Assembly: GCA_964447285.1 (NCBI GenBank)
Contig: CAYURO010000009.1
Location: 62,001-126,000, forward strand
Source of the DNA: CAJBNH01 sp964447285
Lineage (GTDB): Bacteria; Myxococcota_A; UBA9042
Direction: 5' to 3'
Length of the DNA stretch: 64,000 nucleotides
Numbering within the stretch: position 1 is the stretch's first letter; each line of letters starts with the position of its first letter. Below the pieces are notes generated by a model. It was not told where the DNA came from and did no database searches. It was given only the letters and a program-made list of their open reading frames with translations. Shown here one piece after another: positions 44,814-52,799 of this stretch. A program made the translations under genes and the position numbers.

Positions 44814-46703
44814 ATGCCCTTGCCTTCGCCCCAGCCCCAGGTCGTCGTCGTTGCGGATGACCCGATCGAAGCCGGGATGCTTGCCTTGGATCTCGTCCAG
44901 GCCGGCATCCCTGCTCAGGCGGTTCGCGACACGGCCGCCGTCTACCAACAGGTGCAGACCACGCCGCGCGACTACGTGGTCGTGGCGGCCCACCGCGATC
45001 TCGCGCAAACGGCTGAGGTCTACCGCAGCTTGACCGCGCGCGGGGTCGATCCCTGCTTCGTCGCCGTGGTCCTGCGCGTGCAGCGCGAGGCGGCCGAAGG
45101 GTTGGCACGCGAGGCTGGTTGGGCGGGCGTCGCCGTGCGACCGGTCAATGCCGACGAGCTGGTCGGCATCGTGCAACACGCGGCGGCTCGCGGACGGCCG
45201 GAACCAGACCGCACCTCTCGCGCGGGGTCGCTTGTCACTGAGCCGCTGCCGGTCGTGCTCGCCGCCTTTCTTGACCGTCACCCGAAAGCCGGCTCAGGCA
45301 GGACGGTGCTGGTGCGGCTCGAGTCTGAGGGGCGCCGCGGCTTGGTCGCGGTCGTCGATGGCGAGCTGGTACACGCGGAGGTCGACGGCGAGCGAGGGCG
45401 ACACGTCCTTGAGCGGCTGTGCTCGTGGCGGGAGGGCTCGTACGAGTGCGAACCCGCTCGCTATGAGGGGTCTGCTTCGTTGACGGGCTCGTCCCTCGGT
45501 CTGCTGGCGGTGGCGCAAGAGTACTCAAGGCGCGTAGCTGAGGCGCGCCAGAGCCTTCCGGACACCGACTGCGTGTGGACGGTGCGGTGGGAGCGCGTGC
45601 GCCCGCTGCCCGTCGTGGCGGAGGCGCTGTTCCGCCGTATCGCGTCCGGTGTGGTGCTGGGCGACGCGCTGTCCGGGGACGGCGACGACGAACTCGAGGC
45701 TTTCGCTGCACTTGAGGCCCGCATCAAGCGGGGGGCGGTGGTGCCCAAGATCGACTCGGCGCCCAGGCCGCCTCCCGGTGAAGCGCCGGCACGCGTCACG
45801 ACGCCGATACCTAGAGCCCATCGAAACTCATCTGGATTTTCGATACCCGCGCCCGTTGAGACGCTGGTCTCGCTCGGGGACCACCGACGCCACCCCACAA
45901 CCAACATCTATCGCACGGGCGACGAGCGTCTGGCCCCCGGCTTTGAGGTGCGCCCCAGCGAGCCCAGCTTCTCGGCCCCGCCGTCGGACCTGCCACCGGA
46001 GCTGCCCAAGCGTCCATTGTCAGGTGGGACCCGTCTGCCCACGCCGGTGTCGGGCTGGTTCGGCCTGCAGGTCGGCGACGAGGGCGAGTCTGTCGAGCTG
46101 CGTCATGAAGGGGGGTTGCGCACTGCGGTGCGAACGGATGGCCGCGATCGGCTGGTCGCGCCGTCGCATCGGGTTCCCTCGGGCATTACGTCGCCTTCGC
46201 TGGGCGAGCCGATCCGCGAGGCATCCAGTCCATACGCATGGGTGCCGCCTTCGCCTGGCCCCGCCATCGATGATGAGGACGACGAGCCGCTGCCCAGCGT
46301 CAGTCCACGCCGCTGGCCTTGGTTCGTTGCCGCGGCCCTGCTCAGCGCAGGCATTGCCGTGCTGCTGTGGCCGGTGGCTCCCGCTCCTGCCGTCGCCGAA
46401 GACCCCAAGGTGCGCGCCTACTTGCGGGCCAACGCCCTGATCGACGCGGGCCAGACCACGGAAGCCGCGGCACTGCTGCGCGAGCTGATGCGCCAACCCG
46501 ACGTCGAGCCCGAGGCCGGTCTACAGCTGGGCGTGCTGGAGGCCCAGGCCGGCCAGTTCGAGGCGGCGCGCACGCATCTGCTGGCCTATCTGGCGATTCC
46601 GGACGCTCGACATGCAGGTCGCGCCCGTGCGGTGTACCAGCACCTGTTCAGCTCGGCTGCCACCGTCCAGGCACCTGGCCCGCCCGGGGCGGCTGCGCCA
46701 TGA
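44814..46703 (+). CDS. receiver-like / DUF4388-like / TM / TPR-like protein
   Basis: 629 residues in four parts. Residues 1-115 look like a response-regulator receiver (VVVVADDPIEAGMLALDLVQAGI... VAVRPVNADELVGIV), but no conserved phospho-acceptor Asp or T/S-K pair is evident. Residues ~135-315 look like a DUF4388/PATAN domain. Residues 315-510 are Pro/Ser-rich. One TM helix lies at ~505-528 (RRWPWFVAAALLSAGIAVLLW), with TPR-like helices at the end (LRANALIDAGQTTEAAALL... LGVLEAQAGQFEAART). A signalling scaffold is likely; DUF4388 is common in myxobacteria. ATG 44814 chosen over GTG 44796. The end overlaps tsaD (ATGA). Confidence 0.65.
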   Translation: MPLPSPQPQVVVVADDPIEAGMLALDLVQAGIPAQAVRDTAAVYQQVQTTPRDYVVVAAHRDLAQTAEVYRSLTARGVDPCFVAVVLRVQREAAEGLAREAGWAGVAVRPVNADELVGIVQHAAARGRPEPDRTSRAGSLVTEPLPVVLAAFLDRHPKAGSGRTVLVRLESEGRRGLVAVVDGELVHAEVDGERGRHVLERLCSWREGSYECEPARYEGSASLTGSSLGLLAVAQEYSRRVAEARQSLPDTDCVWTVRWERVRPLPVVAEALFRRIASGVVLGDALSGDGDDELEAFAALEARIKRGAVVPKIDSAPRPPPGEAPARVTTPIPRAHRNSSGFSIPAPVETLVSLGDHRRHPTTNIYRTGDERLAPGFEVRPSEPSFSAPPSDLPPELPKRPLSGGTRLPTPVSGWFGLQVGDEGESVELRHEGGLRTAVRTDGRDRLVAPSHRVPSGITSPSLGEPIREASSPYAWVPPSPGPAIDDEDDEPLPSVSPRRWPWFVAAALLSAGIAVLLWPVAPAPAVAEDPKVRAYLRANALIDAGQTTEAAALLRELMRQPDVEPEAGLQLGVLEAQAGQFEAARTHLLAYLAIPDARHAGRARAVYQHLFSSAATVQAPGPPGAAAP

Positions 46704-47761
46704 CCATCGGGCCGGTGCTGGGCATCGAGACCTCTTGCGACGAGACGGCTGTCGCCATCGTGCAGCACGGCATCGTCCGTGGCAGCCGCATCGCCACCCA
46801 AGTGCCGATCCACCTTCGCTTTGGCGGGGTGGTGCCTGAGATCGCCGCCCGCAACCATCTGCTGACGATCCTGCCAACGCTGGAGGCCGCGCTGGACGAC
46901 GCCCAGCTGACTCCTCAACAGCTGGGCGGACTTGCCGTGACGCACCGGCCCGGGTTGGTGGGCGCGCTGCTCGTCGGCATTCAGACCGCCCGAACGCTGG
47001 CGCTCGCGTGGAACCTGCCGCTGGTTGGCATCGACCACATCGAAGCGCACGTCTGGGCTGCGATGCTGCGGCCGCCCAAGGTCGAGGGCGACGCGTGGCC
47101 CAAGCCCAGTCTGCCGTTTCTGGCACTGGCGGTCTCCGGTGGCCATACCAGCCTGTACCGCGTGGAAGGTCCGGGAAGTTCGACGCTTCTCGGCCGGACC
47201 TTGGACGATGCCGCGGGCGAGGCCTTCGACAAGGTCGCGAAGTTGGCGGGGCTGCCTTACCCCGGTGGGCCATCGATCGACCAGGGCTCCGAAGGCGGCG
47301 ACCCGCATCGTTTCGTGTTGCCGCGCGGGATGCTGGGACGCGAAGACGCGGCGTTCTCGTTCTCGGGCTTGAAGACGGCGATGCGTCTGAAGATCGAGGC
47401 GCTGCGGGACGAAAGTCAGGTGCTGGAAGGCCAACTGCTCAAGGACCTGTGCGCTTCCTTTCAGCACGCTGCGTGCGAACAGTTGGTGCGGGTGACGCTG
47501 CGGGCTGCCCGCGCCCACGGCCTGCGCCATGTCGTGGTGGCAGGTGGCGTAGCGGCAAACCGCGAGTTGCGTCGGCAGATGGGCGTGGCCTGCGAGGCGG
47601 CCGGTCTGCGCTTCTGGCCGGTCCCCATGGCCTACTGTACTGACAATGCCGCGATGATCGCGGGGTTGGGTGAGGCGCTTCTGCTCGCAGGCCGCCGCGA
47701 CGACCCTCACAGCTTGGACGCGGTGCCGACCGGCCTCGCGCGCCGCGGAACCTCCGCCTGA
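46700..47761 (+). CDS. tsaD: tRNA N6-threonylcarbamoyladenosine synthase subunit TsaD
   Basis: 353 residues of the ASKHA fold; transfers the threonylcarbamoyl group to A37 of ANN-decoding tRNAs with TsaB/TsaE. GIETSCDETAVAIV at the N-terminus, metal site His113-x3-His117 (HIEAH), VSGGHTSLY, DDAAGEAFDKVAKLAGLPYPGGPSID, FSFSGLKTA, and GGVAANRELR. ATG overlaps the preceding stop. Followed by rsmA after ~50 bp including a C run. Confidence 0.95.
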   Translation: MTIGPVLGIETSCDETAVAIVQHGIVRGSRIATQVPIHLRFGGVVPEIAARNHLLTILPTLEAALDDAQLTPQQLGGLAVTHRPGLVGALLVGIQTARTLALAWNLPLVGIDHIEAHVWAAMLRPPKVEGDAWPKPSLPFLALAVSGGHTSLYRVEGPGSSTLLGRTLDDAAGEAFDKVAKLAGLPYPGGPSIDQGSEGGDPHRFVLPRGMLGREDAAFSFSGLKTAMRLKIEALRDESQVLEGQLLKDLCASFQHAACEQLVRVTLRAARAHGLRHVVVAGGVAANRELRRQMGVACEAAGLRFWPVPMAYCTDNAAMIAGLGEALLLAGRRDDPHSLDAVPTGLARRGTSA

Positions 47762-47813
47762 CCGCCCGGAGCGGGCCTGTGCCGCGACTCCGCCCCCCCC
47801 CCCGAGGTACCTT

Positions 47814-48656
47814 GTGGACCGCGCCCGAATCATCCCCAAGAAGTCGCTCGGGCAAAATTTCCTGCACGACCAGAATGTATTGCGCCGCATTGCCGAGTTG
47901 TCGCTTCCGCCCGTCGGCAGCGACCTGATCGAGATCGGCCCCGGCACCGGCAACCTGACGGAGCACCTGCTGGCCGTCCGCGCCACCCGCGGTCAGGATC
48001 TGGGCCCGCTGCGGACGATCGAGCGCGACCGGCGCATGCGTGAGGTACTGGCAGAGCGGTTCGGCGACGCAGTGACCGTACAGGAAGCCGACGCGGCCGA
48101 CGTCGACTGGCCCACGCTGCTGGCTCCGTGCGGCCCCCGGCCCACCGTGGTGGGAAACCTTCCCTATTACGCAGCGTTGCCGATCCTGTTCTCGCTGCTC
48201 GAGACCTCGCGCCAGCCCGCCCGACTGGTGATCATGGTGCAGAAGGAGGTGGCCGACCGCCTGGCCGCACGCCCCAGCACGCCCGACTACGGTCAGGTTT
48301 CGGTCAAGGTGCAGCTTCGATGTGACGTGCGGCTTGCCTTCAAGGTCGGCCGTGGCGCGTTTACGCCCGCCCCCAAGGTCGAGAGCGCCGTGGTGGTGCT
48401 GGAACCCCTTGCGCAGCCCAGGTTTGCCGTGCCCGACCTGAGTCGGTTTTCGGCCCTGGTCACCGCAGGATTTGCGCAACGCCGCAAGACGCTGTCGAAC
48501 AGTCTGACCTCGACGACGAAGCTGTCGGCGACGACGATCCGCCAGGCGCTGGGCGTGCTTGAACTGGACGAACGCATCCGTGGCGAGGCGCTGTCGGTCG
48601 CGCAGTGGGCGGCGCTGGCCCGCGAGCTGGACCCGGCACTGACCGCAAACGGATAG
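47814..48656 (+). CDS. rsmA: 16S rRNA (adenine1518/1519-N6)-dimethyltransferase
   Basis: 280 residues, KsgA family. KKSLGQNFLHDQNVL, SAM motif I IEIGPGTGNLTEHLL, catalytic NLPYY (VVGNLPYYAALPILF), VQKEVADRLAA, FTPAPKVESAVV and a C-terminal FAQRRKTL. GTG 47814 is preceded by GAGG (47804-47807), which directly follows a run of 11 C (47793-47803). Convergent with a HAD phosphatase, 9 bp apart. Confidence 0.95.
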   Translation: MDRARIIPKKSLGQNFLHDQNVLRRIAELSLPPVGSDLIEIGPGTGNLTEHLLAVRATRGQDLGPLRTIERDRRMREVLAERFGDAVTVQEADAADVDWPTLLAPCGPRPTVVGNLPYYAALPILFSLLETSRQPARLVIMVQKEVADRLAARPSTPDYGQVSVKVQLRCDVRLAFKVGRGAFTPAPKVESAVVVLEPLAQPRFAVPDLSRFSALVTAGFAQRRKTLSNSLTSTTKLSATTIRQALGVLELDERIRGEALSVAQWAALARELDPALTANG

Positions 48657-48665
48657 AAGTCGCTG

Positions 48666-49334
48666 TCACCACGGCAGAATCGGCCACCCTCGGCGCCAGG
48701 CAACCCACCGCAGCCTGAGGTCGGGTCGCACGACACACGGGTGTGCCACCTGCTCCAACAACGGCAGATCGCTGTGGCTGTCGGTGTAGAACCACGCCGA
48801 CGACAGGTCGAAACCATGCGCTGACGCGAATTCTTCGGCGCGCCGCAACTTGGCCACTCCGAAGCACGCCTCGCGCGCCAGCTGACCCGTGAAGCGGCCG
48901 TCGGCGACCTCCAGGTCGGTCGCCAGCAGGTGCACCACCCCCAACTCCGCCGCCAGCAGCCGGGCGATGTAGGGCGTCGAGGCCGTCAGAATCGCCACGC
49001 AGTCCCCCGCCAGCTGGTGCTCGCGCAAGGCGGCGCGTGCCTGGGGGCAGATCAGCCCACGGACCTGACGCTCGAAAACCCGCTCGCACATGGCGTGGAC
49101 GTCGGCCTCAGGCGTCCCGGCAGCTTGCTGGGCGGCGGTGCGCGACAGGGCATCCATGTCCACCAAGTCCAAGCGATACGCGGCCATCGCCCACGCGGCG
49201 CGCGCGAGCTGGCGGCGACCGACCATGCCGGCGCGGTACTGTTCGTGAACGTAAAGGGTCGCGGTGTTGCGAAGGACGAGCGTGTCGTCCATGTCGAAAA
49301 ACACGAGTGCGGGAGCTTGCTTGGGAGTCGCCAC
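48666..49334 (-). CDS. HAD-superfamily IB hydrolase (SerB-like phosphatase)
   Basis: 222 residues. Motif I FFDMDDTLV (two catalytic Asp), motif II ILTAST, motif III Lys region, motif IV YTDSHSDLPLLEQV. An alpha-helical cap follows motif I. This is the TIGR01490-like subclass IB group; substrate unknown. GTG 49334 with GAGGG ~9 nt upstream; the frame extends upstream, but only antisense to alr. Same strand as alr and the 60-residue ORF, 20 bp downstream of the latter. Confidence 0.8.
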   Translation of the reverse strand: MATPKQAPALVFFDMDDTLVLRNTATLYVHEQYRAGMVGRRQLARAAWAMAAYRLDLVDMDALSRTAAQQAAGTPEADVHAMCERVFERQVRGLICPQARAALREHQLAGDCVAILTASTPYIARLLAAELGVVHLLATDLEVADGRFTGQLAREACFGVAKLRRAEEFASAHGFDLSSAWFYTDSHSDLPLLEQVAHPCVVRPDLRLRWVAWRRGWPILPW

Positions 49335-49354
49335 GGCTGTGGGCCCTCGTGCGG

Positions 49355-49537
49355 TTACGGTCTGCCTTCCGGCGACAGCTTCGGTTCGGTCGGCGCGTCC
49401 AGGCGTCCCAACTCCAGCAGCAGTCCCTGCGACGACGCCGCCCGACGCGTCTCGGCCGCCGACCGCCACGCCTGCGCGCCGTTGCGGACGTTGCCAACGT
49501 AGTCCTGCAAGCACACAGCATCCTCGCAAGTCGCCAA
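49355..49537 (-). CDS. possible small protein between alr and the HAD gene
   Basis: A 60-residue ORF (TTG 49537 to TAA) that exactly fills the gap, 3 bp after the alr stop and 20 bp before the HAD start, with GC-rich third positions like neighbouring genes. Composition is Ala/Leu/Arg/Glu with two Cys near the N-terminus; no signal peptide or TM. It resembles nothing I know. It could instead be intergenic sequence open by chance. Confidence 0.4.
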   Translation of the reverse strand: MATCEDAVCLQDYVGNVRNGAQAWRSAAETRRAASSQGLLLELGRLDAPTEPKLSPEGRP

Positions 49538-49540
49538 GCC

Positions 49541-50746
49541 TCAGACGACCACGCGTCGCTCCAAGCGCTCGGCAATGCGCGTCACGACCTCGTAGTGGAT
49601 CGTGCCGACCCAGCCGGCCAGTTCCTCTGCGCTGATACGGTCGCCTTCGCCACCGTCCGGTGCGGCTTGACTGCCCAACAGAACGACCTCGTCGCCTGCC
49701 CGCACCCCAGGCGCATCGGTGACATCGATCGTGGTCATGTTCATGGCGACCCGACCGACCACGGGAGCCCGCTGCCCACCGACCAGCACCTTGGCGACAT
49801 TGGACAGCCCACGATCGTAGCCGTCCGCATAGCCGACCGGCAGCACCGCCACCCGCGTCTCGCGCACCGTGCGGAAGGTCCGACCGTAGCCGACGTACTC
49901 GCCGGGAGGCACCGAACGCACCTGTGCCACGGCGGTCTTCCAAGTCAGAACTGGCCGCAGCTCCATAGGTTTGTGCCCCAGCTCGCACACCGACAGCCAA
50001 GTTTCCTTGGACGGCCACAGCCCATAGGCGCCAATGCCGCACCGCACAAGTCCTCCGCACACCTCTGGCCACAGCAGCAGCGCCGCCGTGTTGCTGGCAT
50101 GGGCAAGCAGGCGGTCGTCCGGGTGGCCCGCAGGCGGTAGGTGCAACGCGTCACGTATGGCCAGCACACAGGCTTGAAAGCGAGCGAGCTGGCTGCGCGC
50201 AAAGCGGTGGTCGGTGGTGTCCTCGATATCCGCGAAGTGGGTGGACATGCCTTCGAGTTGCAGGTGCGGGTCCGCGCCGATCACCTGCGCCAGCTCGACC
50301 GCCGCGTCGTGACGCAACCCCTGACGATTATTGCCAGTTTCGATCTTCAGATGCAGCCGAGCCACGGTCCCCAAGCGAGCGGCGGCGGCCGAGGCCGCTT
50401 GGACCACGTCCGGGTCATACACGACAAAGCGCGCGCCGTAGCCAATCGCCGCCTCCACCTGATGCGGCGGCAGATAGCTGACGACATACAGGGGGTGGTC
50501 GATGCCCGCCTCGCGCAGGGTGCGAATCTCCGCAAGATCGGCCACGCCCAGCCAGTCGACGCCCGCCGCGGCGAATTCCCGCGCTGCTGCAACCAGCCCG
50601 TGCCCGTAAGCGTTGCCCTTGACCATCACGCACAGCAACGGCGGTCGGCCACCCTGATGCAGGGCTCCGGCACGCAGGACGGCAACGTTGTGGCGCAGGG
50701 CGGCCTTGTCGAGCTCGATCCAGGCCAAGGGTGCAGAAGAGTCCAT
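49541..50746 (-). CDS. alr: alanine racemase
   Basis: 401 residues, PLP enzyme making D-alanine for peptidoglycan. PLP Lys43 in VKGNAYGHG (usually VKADAYGHG), IETGNNRQGL, MSTHFADIED, the HASNTAALL region, RCGIGAYGLWP, and YGRTF with the second catalytic Tyr. The C-terminal domain ends in WVGTIHYEVVTRIAERLERR. 33 bp after the transglutaminase gene on the same strand. Confidence 0.95.
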   Translation of the reverse strand: MDSSAPLAWIELDKAALRHNVAVLRAGALHQGGRPPLLCVMVKGNAYGHGLVAAAREFAAAGVDWLGVADLAEIRTLREAGIDHPLYVVSYLPPHQVEAAIGYGARFVVYDPDVVQAASAAAARLGTVARLHLKIETGNNRQGLRHDAAVELAQVIGADPHLQLEGMSTHFADIEDTTDHRFARSQLARFQACVLAIRDALHLPPAGHPDDRLLAHASNTAALLLWPEVCGGLVRCGIGAYGLWPSKETWLSVCELGHKPMELRPVLTWKTAVAQVRSVPPGEYVGYGRTFRTVRETRVAVLPVGYADGYDRGLSNVAKVLVGGQRAPVVGRVAMNMTTIDVTDAPGVRAGDEVVLLGSQAAPDGGEGDRISAEELAGWVGTIHYEVVTRIAERLERRVVV

Positions 50747-50779
50747 AGCATTTCCAATCGGTTCAAGAGGAAGTGAGCG

Positions 50780-52540
50780 TCAGCGGGTAGATGAGTCACT
50801 GGGGAGGTGTCGGGCGTCGCCGGCGAATCGGGCGACCAGATCGTAGGCCTGCAGGTCGGCTTCGGCGGGGATGCCCAGACGGGAGCGGAAGACCCCGTTG
50901 CCATCCGTGACGGCAAAACCCAACAGCCGTCCCTGCAGGGGGCGAGCGGGATCGATCAGCCAGATCTCGATGGGTTGTCTGGCCAAACGGCCGCCCGGGG
51001 CGGTGCGGAAGGCGCCCGCGACCTCCAGCGTCTCTCCCACCCAGGCAAGCGGTGCTGCGGTCGCCAGATCGGTGGCGGTCGCCTTGCGACGGTCCTCCGC
51101 GCGTGGCGCGGGGGGCGGACCAAACGTCGGGGGCCGGATCGGCGCAGCCAACCGCTCTGCCCGCTGCCGCAGCCACGCCCGACGCGCCTCGGCTTGGGTT
51201 GCCGCTCCCGTGCCTGTGTTGCCGATGCCCGGTGGCGACCCCGACCCTGAGGATACTCCCGGTACGCCTTGGGCCGACGCCGACCGGGCATCGGGTCCCA
51301 GCATCTGTTCAGCGCCACGCACCTGACGCGCACCTGCCCACGAGCCGACCGGCTGACCATCGGCGGTCACACGCCCTGACCCCGAGGTATAGGCGGCCGG
51401 CCGCGGGAACGGGTCGCCATAGGCCGGCTGGTGCAAGTGCTTGTTTCGCGCCGCGTGCAGCTCGAGCGAGTCCGAGCCGCCGCCCAGATCGATGCGCTGC
51501 CACGCCCCGTCTCCATTCGCACCCGGCGTCCAGGCCTCGATGAAGGCGTGGGCGTCGTTCATCACATAATGGGCGGGAATGCCAAGCGAGTGCGCCATCA
51601 CGAGAAAACCGAGCGCGCGGTGGCGACAGACACCTTTCTGCGCCAGCACCAGATCGGCCAGCGGGTCGTCGCCGGGCAGGCCCGGTGTCCCCGGCTCAAA
51701 CGAGCGGAACCACTCCGTCAGCTTCATCAATTGCTGGGTCCGCGGCTGTCCCGGCGACACCGCCATCGGCTCCCACAATGCCCTGGCGCGCGCTTGCAGC
51801 CCCGGGTCCAAGCTCGGGCGCTCCGGGTCGTCACGGCGCTGAGTCAGGCCAATCGGGGCGCCGAAATAGTCCGACGGCGCGTCCATCAGAAATCGCAAGT
51901 CGACCTCGGCGGCCTGCGGTGACCCTACCGAGAAGTTGCCTGCCGCGTCGCGCCACAGCTCCAGCGGCACCGACGGACTGGCCTGCCACTCCAGCACGCG
52001 CGAGGTCGGCGCCACCGACGGCAGCGGAGACCGCTCGCCCGGCGTGACCACCAAGCGCACGTGGCCCCAGAACAACTCGCGCCCCGGTTGGGGCTGCGAC
52101 GGCCCGATCCCCACGCGCTGCAGGCCCCGGCCGCTTTGGGCCAAAGTGATGTCGGGGCGCACGGTGTCGAATGCGAGCTCGCGCTTGAAGGGAGCCACCG
52201 AGGGGTCGAACACGACCGTGTAGTGCAACTCGCTGTCGGCGCCGGTGCGGCGGTCCAGCCCGACCCTCGGCGTCGGGGAAGGTCGATAAACCGGCGTATC
52301 GTCTCCGGGTTTGGCGGGTTCGGGTCGTGCCACCGTACCCGAGGCGGTCTGGATCGAGCTGGGCAAGCCACTCGCGTCACCCGACCGGGTCACCCTGTCG
52401 GTCCGCACGTCGGGCGCTCCAGGCGGCAACGGCTCGTGCACGACCGGGGCCCCCGACTGGGAGCGAGCCTCTGCGCAGGGCATGGCCAGGACGACGATCG
52501 CCCAGCCCAAGACCCGAATTGCGCGCTGCCAACTCGACAT
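50780..52540 (-). CDS. transglutaminase-like exported protein
   Basis: 586 residues. Signal peptide to ~33, Pro-rich linker (~35-95), a beta region (~95-260), then a papain-like transglutaminase core with Cys305 (KGVCRHRA), His331 (NDAHAFIEAW) and Asp351 (RIDLGGG). The C-terminal ~230 residues hold a linker and a beta-sandwich-like domain (EIWLIDPARPLQGRLLGFAVTDGNGVF). Probably crosslinks or cleaves cell-surface proteins or peptides. ATG 52540 has GGGAGAAG upstream; an in-frame TTG lies 21 bp earlier. Confidence 0.78.
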   Translation of the reverse strand: MSSWQRAIRVLGWAIVVLAMPCAEARSQSGAPVVHEPLPPGAPDVRTDRVTRSGDASGLPSSIQTASGTVARPEPAKPGDDTPVYRPSPTPRVGLDRRTGADSELHYTVVFDPSVAPFKRELAFDTVRPDITLAQSGRGLQRVGIGPSQPQPGRELFWGHVRLVVTPGERSPLPSVAPTSRVLEWQASPSVPLELWRDAAGNFSVGSPQAAEVDLRFLMDAPSDYFGAPIGLTQRRDDPERPSLDPGLQARARALWEPMAVSPGQPRTQQLMKLTEWFRSFEPGTPGLPGDDPLADLVLAQKGVCRHRALGFLVMAHSLGIPAHYVMNDAHAFIEAWTPGANGDGAWQRIDLGGGSDSLELHAARNKHLHQPAYGDPFPRPAAYTSGSGRVTADGQPVGSWAGARQVRGAEQMLGPDARSASAQGVPGVSSGSGSPPGIGNTGTGAATQAEARRAWLRQRAERLAAPIRPPTFGPPPAPRAEDRRKATATDLATAAPLAWVGETLEVAGAFRTAPGGRLARQPIEIWLIDPARPLQGRLLGFAVTDGNGVFRSRLGIPAEADLQAYDLVARFAGDARHLPSDSSTR

Positions 52541-52799
52541 CCGACTTCTCCCGCGTGCCAAGGCGCAAGGCTAGCCTCGTTGACGCGCGAACGCACCTTT
52601 TCGGTCCCGGCAGCTTTGGTCAGACCGCGACTCGCAGGGGCCGCGACGACGACCACACGTGCTGCGACCCCGTCCCTGCGAACACGGACCGTGTCACCGA
52701 AGGGGGCCACCAAACCCCAGAGCCGCACGGCACAACCCTGCACGGTGGCGGCGCCCCTCCCGAGTCAGTACGCTTCGCCCGCTCCATCCGGAGGAGTGC

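Noticed and set aside
49335..50072. long minus-strand extension of the HAD frame
   Set aside because: It overlaps alr in another frame and shows no homology before the DMDDT motif.
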